A model generated the notes under the pieces. That model was not told the origin of the DNA, did no database searches, and worked only from the letters and a program-made list of their open reading frames with translations. This document shows, in pieces, positions 27,815 through 36,509 of a stretch of DNA of 64,000 bases; position 1 is the stretch's first letter, and every line of letters begins with the position of its first letter. Source of the DNA: JADKIH01 sp031417555 (GTDB lineage Bacteria > Bacteroidota > Bacteroidia > AKYH767-A > 2013-40CM-41-45); NCBI GenBank assembly GCA_031417555.1, contig JANOVV010000005.1, positions 1 to 64,000 on the forward strand. Reading direction: 5' to 3'. Both the position numbers and the translations under genes were made by a program.

Positions 27815-30466
27815 ATGATTTCAGGCGCATTTAAACGCTTACCTTATTTTCTTTTTGTGCTGGTTTTTTGTGCCTGCTGGATGTCGTGTTCCAATACGAA
27901 AGATACGATTGTAAACCGCACGGCTCATAATTTATCAGCTCATTATAATGGATATTACAATGCCGGTTTAAAGCTGGAAGAAGCGCTCGACAAACTGGCT
28001 CTGTCTCATGAAGACCATTATGACCGTGTGCTTACTGTTTTTCAATATGCTGATGCGACAAAAGCAAAAGCTATTTACCCCCAATTGGAAGATATTTTAA
28101 AACGTACAACTACCAGCATTAACCGTCATACCATGTATGATAAGAGAGGTAATGAGAAGCCGGAATCTGAGAAGTGGATTGATGATAATTGGTTGTTATA
28201 CGGTAAGGCACAGTTTTTCAAGCACGATTATTTTGAAGCGATTGAAACATTCAAATTTGTAGAGGCGACATATAAAAAAGAACCTACACGTTTTCTGGCT
28301 TCGATGTGGTTGGCTAAATCATATCTTGAATTAACAGAATTAAGAGAAGCAGAAGAAAAACTTGACTATCTCCGCAATCAATCGGAATTTCCTCAAAAAA
28401 ACAAGTGGGAAATCGAGGCGGTTAATGCAGATTTTTATCTACAAACAAAAAACTATGATAAAACAATTCAGCATCTTATTCGTGCAGCTGTTTTAGTGCG
28501 TGACAGAGAAAAGAAAATCAGGTATAATTTTATTCTTGCACAATTATATCAGCAAAAAGGGGAATTCAAACAGGCTTATGATCTGTATACTAAGATTGTA
28601 AAGATGAATCCGAAGTATGAAATGGCTTTTAATTCCAGATTAAATCGTGCACGTTGTTATGATTCTTCTTCAGGCAGCAGCGAATCCGTACATAAAGAAT
28701 TGCTGAAAATGCAAAAAGATCCAAAGAATAAAGATTTCATGGATCAGATTTATTACGCCCTTGCAGGTCTCTCTAAGAATGAAGGAAAAGAAGACGAAGA
28801 AATTAAATTTTTAAATCTTTCTATAACAAGCAGCGTTGGTAATCAGAATCAAAAAGCATTATCATACCTGGAACTTGCAAAGATTTTTTATAGTAAACCG
28901 GAATATAGAAAAGCACAGGCATATTATGATAGTACGATCACTAATATGTCAAAAGATTATCCCGATTATACAGACATCCTGACCCGGAGAAATAGTCTTA
29001 CAAAACTTGTTAAATACATGAAGACAATTGAAACGGAAGACAGCTTACAGCAGCTGGCAAAACTTTCTTTGCAGGAGCAGTCAACATTTGTAGATAAATA
29101 TTTGTCTGTTGAAGCAGAAAAAAAAGCAAGAGTAAGACAAGAAGAGCAATCGAATCAAATTTTTGATCCATCTAAAACAGCAAATGCAAATGCATTTAAT
29201 AATGCTCAAGGTTCAAATTGGTATTTTTATAATCCTCAGGCAATCAGTTTTGGATTGAATGAATTTTTAAAAAAATTCGGAAATAGAAAACTTGAAGACA
29301 ATTGGAAAAGAAGTAAAAAACAAGTATCGGTTTCTACTTCAGAAGATGTGGTTGAGAAGGAAAATAGTTTAATTCAGGGGAGCAATGATAGCCTTGGATC
29401 GAAAGATACGTTAAATCGCCGCGACAATTTATTGAAAAGCATTCCTTCGGGAGATGAAGCGATATCGAAATCCAATGCCAGGATTATAGAAGCTTATTAC
29501 AACATAGGAATGATTTATCGGGAGTTGCTTAATGATTTGAAAGCATCAGCAGAAACATTTGAAGAATTACTTCGAAGATTTCCAACTTGTAAATATCAGT
29601 TACAATCGTATTATCAATTGTATCGTACCTATGCTGTGCTTGGAAATTCTACCAAGTCGGATTATTATAAAAATATTATTCTCAACGAACATAGCGATAC
29701 AGAATATGCTGAGATTATTCGCAATCCAAATTATGCAATTGAAAAAGCAAACAAAAAAAGTAATCTCGATATATTTTATGAAGAAACATACAGAAAATAT
29801 CTAAACGGAGAATATGCATCCGTAATTACAAGGAAGAACGAATCTGATTTACAGTTTCCGCAAAACGTACTCACTCCCAAATTTGATATGCTTAAAACCT
29901 TAGCTATTGGGAGAACACAGCCATTAGCTGTATTCGAAGCATCACTTAACGATATTATCAGAACCTATTCCAGCGATTCGATTAAAGATGTTGCTCAGGG
30001 AATTCTCGATTATATCCACTCTAAAGGCTCAGAGAACATAATGCCATTAGAAACATTGCCTACTTCAGAAGATACAACATTAACAAGCGATAATCAATTT
30101 TCTTATTTGCCTGACACCTTACATGTAGTAGTATTGATTTTTCAGAATATAGGCGGGCCATTAAATCCTGAACAATTAAAAAATAAAATATCCGATTTTA
30201 ATACCAAGTTTTTTAATTCTAAGAATATTTCATTTCAGGATTTACTTTTTGATCACAGGAATAAAATTTTTATTTTTAAATCGTTTAAGGATAAGCCCGA
30301 CGCTCTTCAGTACAGTTCTTTACTTAATAATCATGATGAAGTTTTCGGAAACGTAAGTACAGAAGCCTACCAGATTTATGTGGTTTCGGTTAACAACCTT
30401 TCCTTATTGTTAAGGCTTAAGGCCACTGATCAGTATGAGGATTTTTACAGAGACTTTTATAGGTAA
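27815..30466 (+). CDS. sprE: T9SS lipoprotein SprE/PorW, TPR repeats
   Basis: 883 residues from the ATG at 27815. The lipoprotein signal ends at WMSC. The mature protein begins SNTKDTIVNRTAHNLSAHYNGYYNAGLKL, which is the characteristic opening of SprE/PorW. Tetratricopeptide-like helices follow (residues 130-370 and 490-640), with a long charged region between. SprE/PorW is an outer-membrane lipoprotein of the type IX secretion system needed for secretion and gliding. Its presence fits the many T9SS cargo proteins in this window. A 7-base repeat array begins five bases after its stop codon. Confidence 0.85.
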   Translation: MISGAFKRLPYFLFVLVFCACWMSCSNTKDTIVNRTAHNLSAHYNGYYNAGLKLEEALDKLALSHEDHYDRVLTVFQYADATKAKAIYPQLEDILKRTTTSINRHTMYDKRGNEKPESEKWIDDNWLLYGKAQFFKHDYFEAIETFKFVEATYKKEPTRFLASMWLAKSYLELTELREAEEKLDYLRNQSEFPQKNKWEIEAVNADFYLQTKNYDKTIQHLIRAAVLVRDREKKIRYNFILAQLYQQKGEFKQAYDLYTKIVKMNPKYEMAFNSRLNRARCYDSSSGSSESVHKELLKMQKDPKNKDFMDQIYYALAGLSKNEGKEDEEIKFLNLSITSSVGNQNQKALSYLELAKIFYSKPEYRKAQAYYDSTITNMSKDYPDYTDILTRRNSLTKLVKYMKTIETEDSLQQLAKLSLQEQSTFVDKYLSVEAEKKARVRQEEQSNQIFDPSKTANANAFNNAQGSNWYFYNPQAISFGLNEFLKKFGNRKLEDNWKRSKKQVSVSTSEDVVEKENSLIQGSNDSLGSKDTLNRRDNLLKSIPSGDEAISKSNARIIEAYYNIGMIYRELLNDLKASAETFEELLRRFPTCKYQLQSYYQLYRTYAVLGNSTKSDYYKNIILNEHSDTEYAEIIRNPNYAIEKANKKSNLDIFYEETYRKYLNGEYASVITRKNESDLQFPQNVLTPKFDMLKTLAIGRTQPLAVFEASLNDIIRTYSSDSIKDVAQGILDYIHSKGSENIMPLETLPTSEDTTLTSDNQFSYLPDTLHVVVLIFQNIGGPLNPEQLKNKISDFNTKFFNSKNISFQDLLFDHRNKIFIFKSFKDKPDALQYSSLLNNHDEVFGNVSTEAYQIYVVSVNNLSLLLRLKATDQYEDFYRDFYR

Positions 30467-30471
30467 TAATT

Positions 30472-30502
30472 AGTATCGGGTATCTGGTATCGAGTATCGG
30501 GC
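30472..30502 (+). repeat. 7-base tandem array, GTATC family, after the sprE stop
   Basis: Four units in exact register (AGTATCG, GGTATCT, GGTATCG, AGTATCG) plus three bases, starting five bases after the sprE TAA. Same units as at 15948. Confidence 0.85.
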
Positions 30503-30793
30503 AATGGTATGGAAAAGGTCTTTTAATATTAAATAATTTGTAATTGAAATTGAGTGCAATCTGTTTTATGGTGTGGTCAAAAGGCTGTAGAATTTTTTTG
30601 ATATCATTTTGTAATTGATATCATAAAGCACTCTTAATTTATCTGAATAACGGAAGTTAAAAATAGGGAAAAGATAAATATACTTTATTTGAAGCCATTT
30701 TAACACAGTAATTACAAAAACAAAGGATTGTCATTCAGCGGATAAATGACAAAACAAATAATTTAATACAATCATTTATAAAGGACAAATTAA

Positions 30794-30823
30794 TTTGCTC
30801 CCTCAGATTTTGTTATATATTTG
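30794..30823 (+). promoter_or_regulatory. Promoter of the bactofilin-atp operon
   Basis: TTTG at 30794-30797, an 18-base spacer, then TATATTTG at 30816-30823: both elements match the Bacteroidota consensus TTTG-N17-23-TAnnTTTG. A leader of about 43 bases to the bactofilin ATG is predicted. Confidence 0.7.
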
Positions 30824-30871
30824 TCGCCATGAAATAATTATATGATTATTAAATATTAAAAATATTCAGTC

Positions 30872-31306
30872 ATGTTTAATAAAAACATCAAAGAAAACTC
30901 ATCAGTTAGCGGCAGACAAGAGTTTGCGGGGTCTTCCATCAATTTAATCGGAACAGGAACCGTAATAGAAGGAGATATTCGTTCCAATGGGGACTTAAGA
31001 ATTGATGGCGCTGTTCATGGAAATGTATATTCGAAAGCAAAAGTGGTAGTAGGCAGCACCGGTCATGTTGAAGGAAATATTAATTGTCAGAATGCAGATG
31101 TTTCGGGTACTGTTAAAGGTAAGAGTACTGTTAACGAATTACTTTTCTTAAAGTCATCTTCAAAAATGAATGGCGACATCGTTACGGGTAAATTAGTTGT
31201 TGAAGTAGGTGCAACATTTACAGGTTCATGTAATATGGGACCATTGATTAAGGATATAAAAGATGGCGACAAACCAGGAGATAACTCCAAAGAAAAAACA
31301 GCCTGA
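30872..31306 (+). CDS. Bactofilin (polymer-forming cytoskeletal protein)
   Basis: 144 residues. A central beta-helix of repeated short strands (IEGDIRSNGDLRIDGAVHG, then VYSKAKVVVGSTGHVEG and DVSGTVKG) matches the bactofilin domain; disordered charged tails flank it (ending DGDKPGDNSKEKTA). Bactofilins polymerise into filaments that organise envelope growth. The gene overlaps atpZ by 44 bases and so is cotranscribed with the ATP synthase genes, an arrangement repeatedly seen in Bacteroidota. Confidence 0.87.
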   Translation: MFNKNIKENSSVSGRQEFAGSSINLIGTGTVIEGDIRSNGDLRIDGAVHGNVYSKAKVVVGSTGHVEGNINCQNADVSGTVKGKSTVNELLFLKSSSKMNGDIVTGKLVVEVGATFTGSCNMGPLIKDIKDGDKPGDNSKEKTA

Positions 31307-31502
31307 GAATAGTAATGCTTACATGCGTTATGCTACTATGGGTACCCAAATGCTCGTTATCATTGGCATCGGTGTTTTTGGTGGTTACAAACTTGACAAA
31401 TGGTTAGAATTTCAAATACCTGTTTTTACTTTACTGCTTAGTCTTCTTTCAGTATTCGCAGCAATTTATCTTAGTGTAAAAGACTTGATTAAAAAAAAAT
31501 AA
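31263..31502 (+). CDS. atpZ: AtpZ/AtpI-type F1Fo assembly protein
   Basis: 79 residues with two transmembrane segments (MGTQMLVIIGIGVFGGYKLD and VFTLLLSLLSVFAAIYLSV) separated by a short polar loop and ending in basic KDLIKKK. This is the pattern of AtpZ/AtpI family proteins, which accompany Fo assembly (and possibly magnesium uptake). The start lies inside the bactofilin gene in another frame. Family membership is inferred from topology, glycine pattern and position. Confidence 0.75.
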   Translation: MATNQEITPKKKQPENSNAYMRYATMGTQMLVIIGIGVFGGYKLDKWLEFQIPVFTLLLSLLSVFAAIYLSVKDLIKKK

Positions 31503-31523
31503 TCGGCTTTTTTTTATTTGTGT

Positions 31524-31889
31524 ATGAAAAAATATTTTAGTGCCTTTCTCATTTTTATAGTTTGCATAGCAAGCATTATTTTTCTTAGTTCATCAAAATT
31601 GTCGGTAGAGGAATACAAACTGACATGGATAATCTATTTTTATTTTATTGTGCTGACTACACTTTTTCATTATGGAATTGTTCGAACAACTCAATCAAGA
31701 CCTCAGGTTTTTATTCGATATTACATGGGTGCGACCACTATAAAGTTATTGCTCCACCTGGGGATAATTATTTTTTATTCCTTTTTTCACCGCCCGGAGG
31801 CAGTTCATTTTATTATAACTTTTATGGTTATGTATTTACTTTTTACTGCTTTTGAAGTTATGGCGGTTTGGAGGAAGATTAGGGATTAG
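31524..31889 (+). CDS. Four-helix membrane protein, AtpI-like position
   Basis: 121 residues from the ATG at 31524; a TTG two codons upstream is less likely. Four hydrophobic segments (FLIFIVCIASIIFLS, WIIYFYFIVLTTLFHYGIV, IKLLLHLGIIIFYSF, IITFMVMYLLFTAFEVMAV) and a basic end. The topology and location between atpZ and atpB match the second small membrane protein seen before atpB in Bacteroidota; a role in Fo or c-ring assembly is inferred from position only. Confidence 0.65.
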   Translation: MKKYFSAFLIFIVCIASIIFLSSSKLSVEEYKLTWIIYFYFIVLTTLFHYGIVRTTQSRPQVFIRYYMGATTIKLLLHLGIIIFYSFFHRPEAVHFIITFMVMYLLFTAFEVMAVWRKIRD

Positions 31890-31893
31890 TAAT

Positions 31894-31928
31894 GAGTATC
31901 AAGTATCGTGTATCAAGTATCATGTGTC
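31894..31928 (+). repeat. 7-base tandem array, GTATC family, in the atp operon
   Basis: Five units (GAGTATC, AAGTATC, GTGTATC, AAGTATC, ATGTGTC) in exact register, starting four bases after the stop of the preceding membrane-protein gene. Confidence 0.85.
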
Positions 31929-32076
31929 CGGAATAGGGGAGCGGTTTGAGTTACACATTGATTTTGAGTAAATTATGTTAGTTTTTTTATTTATTGCTTT
32001 TCAATAGTTTTTGTTTAATTAGTTAAATAAGGGGTTTGTAGCCTGTTACATTAATCCAGGAAAAACCGTTTCTCCC

Positions 32077-32107
32077 TTGTTCATTCCCTGTACAAATATT
32101 ATCTTTG
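32077..32107 (+). promoter_or_regulatory. Internal promoter before atpB
   Basis: TTG (32077-32079), a 20-base spacer, TATCTTTG (32100-32107). It lies 29 bases before the atpB ATG and would let the structural Fo/F1 genes be transcribed apart from the bactofilin and assembly genes. Confidence 0.6.
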
Positions 32108-32136
32108 CGCTCTCTTAAAAAAATTAACGAAAAAAC

Positions 32137-33312
32137 ATGTTGCAATTCATTCAGGGTCAGGTAGTTTTAGGGGTTCGGACCACTTTTTTGATTATTTCTT
32201 TATTATGTCTTTCCGGCAATCTTTTAGCCGATGAATCGCTTGTAGGGGAAAAAAAGTTTAATGCAGGAGAATTAATAATTGAACACGTTGCAGATAATCA
32301 CGAATGGCACATATTAGGTGGAGAAAAAGATGGCATTTCATTGCCATTGCCTGTAATTCTTTATAATAAAGAGCGGGGATTATCTTGTTTTATGAGTTCT
32401 AAATTTCATCACGGTGAAATGGCGTATGCGGGTTATAAATTACATCATGGTAAAGTATCAGCTGTAAATGAAACCGAAGAAATACCTGCTGATCAGTCAA
32501 CAGAAAATGAAGAACTGACAGCCTCTACATTCGATATATCAATAACAAAAAATGTAGCAGCACTTTTTATTAGTCTGATAATTATGGTTTGGATATTTTT
32601 ATCTGTCGCCAAATCATACAGCAGACGCTCAGGCCAAACTCCGAAAGGAATGCAGGCATTTGTTGAGCCACTAATAGTATTTGTTCGTGATGATATTGCA
32701 AAAGGAAGCATTGGTCCAAAGTATTACAAATACATGCCCTACCTCCTCACCGTTTTCTTTTTCATTCTGATAAATAATCTGCTTGGATTAATTCCGATAC
32801 TTCCCGGAGGGGCAAACGTAACCGGAAATCTTGCAGTAACCGGAACTCTTGCAATTATAACTTTTGTTATAACAACATTGTCGGCGAATAAACATTACTG
32901 GCGACATGTATTTGCTATGCCCGGTGTTCCAATTCCTGTATTAATAATTTTAACACCGATAGAAATTCTTGGAATTTTCCTTCGACCGTTTGTATTGATG
33001 ATTCGATTGTTTGCGAATATTACTGCAGGACATATTATAGCATTATCATTCTTCTCCTTGATTTTTATCTTCGGAGAAATGAGTACTGCTGTTGGATTAG
33101 GAGTTTCCATAGTTTCAGTTGCATTCGTAGTATTTATGACAATGCTTGAATTGCTGGTTGCTTTCCTTCAGGCTTATGTTTTCACACTGTTATCAGCAAT
33201 ATATTTTGGTGCAGCATTGGAAGAACATGATCATCCGCATGATGAAAATAATCATGAATCAAATCCTCACTTTAACCCCGAGCGGCATATTGCTGAAGCG
33301 GCCATAGTTTAA
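32137..33312 (+). CDS. atpB: F1Fo ATP synthase subunit a
   Basis: 391 residues, longer than the roughly 270 of Escherichia coli. The extra part is an N-terminal signal-like segment (TTFLIISLLCLSGNLLA) and a polar, His-rich domain to about residue 130, as found in Bacteroidota. Helices follow from residue 140. The essential arginine of the proton channel is R290 in LMIRLFANITAGH. A His-rich tail (EEHDHPHDENNHE) ends the protein. It forms the proton half-channels against the c ring in the inner membrane. Confidence 0.95.
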   Translation: MLQFIQGQVVLGVRTTFLIISLLCLSGNLLADESLVGEKKFNAGELIIEHVADNHEWHILGGEKDGISLPLPVILYNKERGLSCFMSSKFHHGEMAYAGYKLHHGKVSAVNETEEIPADQSTENEELTASTFDISITKNVAALFISLIIMVWIFLSVAKSYSRRSGQTPKGMQAFVEPLIVFVRDDIAKGSIGPKYYKYMPYLLTVFFFILINNLLGLIPILPGGANVTGNLAVTGTLAIITFVITTLSANKHYWRHVFAMPGVPIPVLIILTPIEILGIFLRPFVLMIRLFANITAGHIIALSFFSLIFIFGEMSTAVGLGVSIVSVAFVVFMTMLELLVAFLQAYVFTLLSAIYFGAALEEHDHPHDENNHESNPHFNPERHIAEAAIV

Positions 33313-33343
33313 AAATTATTTTAACCCTTATAAATTCAATTCT

Positions 33344-33598
33344 ATGTTAAATTCAATTCTTCTTGAGGCAGGTAATCTTGGTATAGGTTACGGTATTGCT
33401 GCTTTGGGTGCAGGCTTTGCAGCACTAGGTGCCGGAGTCGGCATTGGTCGTATCGGTGGTTCTGCATTAGAATCCATTGCACGTCAACCTGAAGCACTAA
33501 ACGATATCCGTGCTAACATGATTCTTACTGCCGCTCTTGTAGAAGGTGCTGCTTTCTTCGCGATGGTAGTGGGACTTCTGGTAGTATTCAAGAGTTAA
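33344..33598 (+). CDS. atpE: F1Fo ATP synthase subunit c
   Basis: 84 residues, two transmembrane helices around the polar loop R47-Q48-P49. The glycine-rich first helix (GAGFAALGAGVGIGRIGG) packs the ring, and the ion-carrying carboxylate is E67 in ALVEGAAFF. The residue after E67 is Gly and helix 1 has no Gln at the sodium site, so proton coupling is expected. A strong hairpin follows the gene. Confidence 0.96.
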   Translation: MLNSILLEAGNLGIGYGIAALGAGFAALGAGVGIGRIGGSALESIARQPEALNDIRANMILTAALVEGAAFFAMVVGLLVVFKS

Positions 33599-33604
33599 TT
33601 ATTA

Positions 33605-33644
33605 ATGATACGATTCAGCGGTTGGCTGAATCGTATCATTTTTA
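33605..33644 (+). terminator. Hairpin between atpE and atpF, likely partial terminator
   Basis: A perfect 15-bp stem (ATGATACGATTCAGC and its complement, loop GGTTG) begins six bases after the atpE stop and is followed by four to five T bases. Position and T run fit an intrinsic terminator that only some polymerases pass, or an mRNA-stabilising 3' end for the atpE message. Confidence 0.7.
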
Positions 33645-33664
33645 TAAAAAAGAATTGAAGATAA

Positions 33665-33727
33665 ATTAATGATTAATGAATAATGATTAACGAATATCGA
33701 ATAACTATTAACTATTAACCAATAACA
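33665..33727 (+). repeat. 7-base tandem array, TTAAC family, upstream of atpF
   Basis: Nine consecutive seven-base units (ATTAATG, ATTAATG, AATAATG, ATTAACG, AATATCG, AATAACT, ATTAACT, ATTAACC, AATAACA) with no indels, ending two bases before the atpF ATG. It therefore forms the whole 5' leader of atpF after the atpE hairpin. Confidence 0.85.
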
Positions 33728-33729
33728 CT

Positions 33730-34224
33730 ATGGAGCTGATTAAACCCGAGATTGGACTTATTTTTTGGATGACATTATCATTTTTAGTGGTATTGTTTAT
33801 CCTTGGAAAATTTGCCTGGCCAATGATTTTAAAAGCACTTAAAGAGCGCGAAGAATCAATTGCTAATGCCTTGAACTCTGCTCGTAAAGCGAAAGAAGAA
33901 ATGGCAGCTTTGAATGCGGACAATGAAAAATTGATTATGCAAGCCCGCGCTGAACGGGATCTTCTTCTTAAAGAAGCCCGTGATACTCGCGACTCTATCG
34001 TTGCTGAAGCAAGAACAAAAGCACAAACGGAAGCCAATAAAATTATGGCTCAGACCCGCGAAACAATTAATACAGAAAAGATGGCTGCTCTAACCGAATT
34101 GAAAAATCAGGTCGCTGCTATGTCAATTGAAATCGCAGAAAAAATTCTTCGTCATGAACTAAGCAATGACGAGAAACAAAAGAGCCTGATGGAAAATCTT
34201 ATTAAAGACATTTCATTGAATTAA
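33730..34224 (+). CDS. atpF: F1Fo ATP synthase subunit b
   Basis: 164 residues. One N-terminal transmembrane helix (LIFWMTLSFLVVLFILGKFAW) and a long charged coiled coil (KALKEREESI through ALTELKNQV), the peripheral stalk that connects subunit a to delta and alpha. Normal family length. The start follows a nine-unit heptamer array. Confidence 0.93.
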   Translation: MELIKPEIGLIFWMTLSFLVVLFILGKFAWPMILKALKEREESIANALNSARKAKEEMAALNADNEKLIMQARAERDLLLKEARDTRDSIVAEARTKAQTEANKIMAQTRETINTEKMAALTELKNQVAAMSIEIAEKILRHELSNDEKQKSLMENLIKDISLN

Positions 34225-34256
34225 TTGTTTTTTTAATTATAGCAAGACATTAAATA

Positions 34257-34811
34257 ATGGAAACCAAAGTAGCAAAACGGTATGCAAAATCTTTGATTAG
34301 CCTCTCCAATGAGCAGGGTGTTATCGATGCCGTTAATAACGACATGAAATTATTTACTACTGTATGCAGTGAAAATCATGACCTGGCTTTATTGCTTTCC
34401 AATCCAATCATTCACGGCGACAAAAAACTTTCTATTCTAAAACAGATTTTCGAAAAACAAATGAATAAAGTGACAATGACTTTTTTTCAAATTGTTGTCA
34501 GAAAAGGAAGAGAAAAATATCTTTTACAAATAGCGAAAGATTTTATCGATCAATATAAAACACTTAAGAAGATTCTCACTGCTGAAATTATTTCTGCAGT
34601 CGGATTGGATGATAAATTACGCAAACAAGTTTATAATTTACTTCGCAACGATACCAATTCTGAAGTAGAGCTGGTAGAAAAAGTAGACAAAAAACTAATT
34701 GGAGGTTTTGTGCTTCGAATAGGCGATCTTCAATACGATGCAAGCGTGGCTTCAAGTATAAGAAAACTAACACAATCGTTTGCGGAAAATCCTTATGTAA
34801 AAAGAAACTAG
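34257..34811 (+). CDS. atpH: F1Fo ATP synthase subunit delta
   Basis: 184 residues. The N-terminal helical domain starts KVAKRYAKSLISLSNEQG, the family signature, and the C-terminal part has VDKKLIGGFVLRIGDLQYDASV, the conserved delta/OSCP motif. It joins the peripheral stalk to the top of F1. It lies 32 bases after atpF and about 120 bases before atpA. Confidence 0.93.
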   Translation: METKVAKRYAKSLISLSNEQGVIDAVNNDMKLFTTVCSENHDLALLLSNPIIHGDKKLSILKQIFEKQMNKVTMTFFQIVVRKGREKYLLQIAKDFIDQYKTLKKILTAEIISAVGLDDKLRKQVYNLLRNDTNSEVELVEKVDKKLIGGFVLRIGDLQYDASVASSIRKLTQSFAENPYVKRN

Positions 34812-34889
34812 ACCGCTGATTGAAATGATTAAATGATAAAAATGATTTATTGTTTAAAATGGAATAATCAAGAAATCAAATTTTAATAA

Positions 34890-34931
34890 CTGTAACCATT
34901 AACTTTTAACTATTAACTAATAACAACAACA
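34890..34931 (+). repeat. 7-base tandem array, TTAAC family, abutting the atpA start
   Basis: Six units (CTGTAAC, CATTAAC, TTTTAAC, TATTAAC, TAATAAC, AACAACA) in register, ending on the base directly before the atpA ATG at 34932. Same family and same placement as the array before atpF. Confidence 0.85.
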
Positions 34932-36509
34932 ATGGCAGAAGTAAGACCCGATGAAGTATCAGCTATCCTGCGTCAGCAGCTAGCGGGCTTCAAAACAGAA
35001 AAAGAACTTGAAGAAGTAGGAACAGTGTTACAAGTAGGCGATGGAATTGCCAGAATCTACGGACTTACCAAAGTTCAATCAGGCGAATTAATCGAATTTG
35101 AAAACGGCCTTCAGGGAATCGTTTTAAATCTTGAAGAAGATAATGTAGGTGCAGTATTACTTGGTGTATCTTCTACGATAAAAGAAGGCGATGTTGTAAA
35201 ACGTACCGGCAAAATCGGATCTATTCGCGTCGGCGAAGGAATGCTTGGTCGTGTCGTTGATACTTTAGGAACACCCATCGATGGCAAAGGCCCAATCAGC
35301 GGCGAACTTTTTGAAATGCCGCTGGAGAGAAAAGCTCCGGGTGTAATTTTCCGTCAGCCGGTTACTGAGCCATTGCAAACAGGTATCAAAGCTATTGATG
35401 CAATGATTCCAATTGGTCGCGGACAACGTGAGCTTATTATTGGTGATCGTCAGACCGGTAAAACGGCTGTGGCTATTGATACCATTATTAATCAGAAAGA
35501 ATTTTATGATCAGGGACAACCTGTTTATTGTATATATGTTGCAATTGGGCAGAAAGGATCTACTGTTGCTCAAATTGTAAAAACACTTACTGAAGCAGGC
35601 GCAATGGCTTATACGGTAATTGTTGCAGCTCCTGCATCTATGCCAGCACCGATGCAGTTCTTTGCTCCAATGGCCGGTGCTGCTATCGGAGAATATTTTC
35701 GTGATACCGGTCGTCCGGCATTGATTGTTTATGATGATCTTTCCAAACAAGCCGTTGCATATCGTGAAGTGTCTTTACTTCTTCGTCGTCCACCGGGACG
35801 TGAAGCTTATCCGGGGGATGTATTTTATCTTCACTCCCGTCTTCTTGAGCGCGCTGCAAAAATTATCAACTCAGACGAAATTGCCCGCACAATGAATGAC
35901 CTTCCTGAATCGCTGAAGGGAAAAGTTAAAGGTGGAGGTTCACTTACCGCTCTTCCAATTATCGAAACTCAGGCTGGCGACGTTTCTGCATATATACCAA
36001 CCAATGTTATTTCAATTACCGACGGACAAATATTTCTGGAAGCAAATCTTTTTAACGCCGGAGTTCGACCTGCTATTAACGTAGGTATTTCAGTTTCGCG
36101 TGTAGGTGGTAATGCACAGATCAAAGCGATGAAAAAAATTGCCGGTACATTAAAATTGGATCAGGCACAGTACAGAGAATTAGAAGCCTTCTCAAAATTC
36201 GGTTCTGATCTCGATGCTTCAACGAAAGCAACTCTCGATAAAGGAATTAGAAATGTGGAAATTTTGAAACAGCTTCAATATTCTCCATTACCGGTAGAAA
36301 AACAAATTGCAATTATTTATTGCGGAACAAAAGGGTTGTTACGCGACGTTCCTGTTAAAAGAGTGAAAGAATTCGAAAACGAATATCTTGCACTTTTAGA
36401 AGCACAACATCGCCCGACGCTTGACAGTCTGCGTAAAGGAATTATTGACGATAGCGTTACTGCCGTATTAGAAAAAACCGCAGCAGAATTAACGCCGAAA
36501 TATAAATAA
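34932..36509 (+). CDS. atpA: F1Fo ATP synthase subunit alpha
   Basis: 525 residues. P-loop GDRQTGKTA near residue 170, the YDDLSKQAVAYREVSLLLRR region, and the ATP synthase signature PAINVGISVSRVGG are intact. The subunit forms the non-catalytic nucleotide sites of F1. The catalytic beta subunit gene is not nearby. A GTATC array begins directly after the stop codon. Confidence 0.97.
   Translation: MAEVRPDEVSAILRQQLAGFKTEKELEEVGTVLQVGDGIARIYGLTKVQSGELIEFENGLQGIVLNLEEDNVGAVLLGVSSTIKEGDVVKRTGKIGSIRVGEGMLGRVVDTLGTPIDGKGPISGELFEMPLERKAPGVIFRQPVTEPLQTGIKAIDAMIPIGRGQRELIIGDRQTGKTAVAIDTIINQKEFYDQGQPVYCIYVAIGQKGSTVAQIVKTLTEAGAMAYTVIVAAPASMPAPMQFFAPMAGAAIGEYFRDTGRPALIVYDDLSKQAVAYREVSLLLRRPPGREAYPGDVFYLHSRLLERAAKIINSDEIARTMNDLPESLKGKVKGGGSLTALPIIETQAGDVSAYIPTNVISITDGQIFLEANLFNAGVRPAINVGISVSRVGGNAQIKAMKKIAGTLKLDQAQYRELEAFSKFGSDLDASTKATLDKGIRNVEILKQLQYSPLPVEKQIAIIYCGTKGLLRDVPVKRVKEFENEYLALLEAQHRPTLDSLRKGIIDDSVTAVLEKTAAELTPKYK

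Larger units (their letters stand above)
30467..30871. other. Intergenic region between sprE and bactofilin
   Basis: About 400 bases with no gene. It holds a GTATC-family array at 30472-30502 and a good promoter at 30794-30823 for the ATP synthase region. The remaining part is AT-rich and shows no tRNA or clear terminator. Confidence 0.7.

Noticed and set aside
33344..33598. Sodium-coupled ATP synthase
   Set aside because: Subunit c has Gly after E67 and no Gln in the helix 1 ion site, so the sodium signature is absent.
35265..35750. 161-residue minus-strand frame inside atpA
   Set aside because: Antisense to the most conserved part of subunit alpha, with a Cys- and Asn-rich composition that no known protein family shares.
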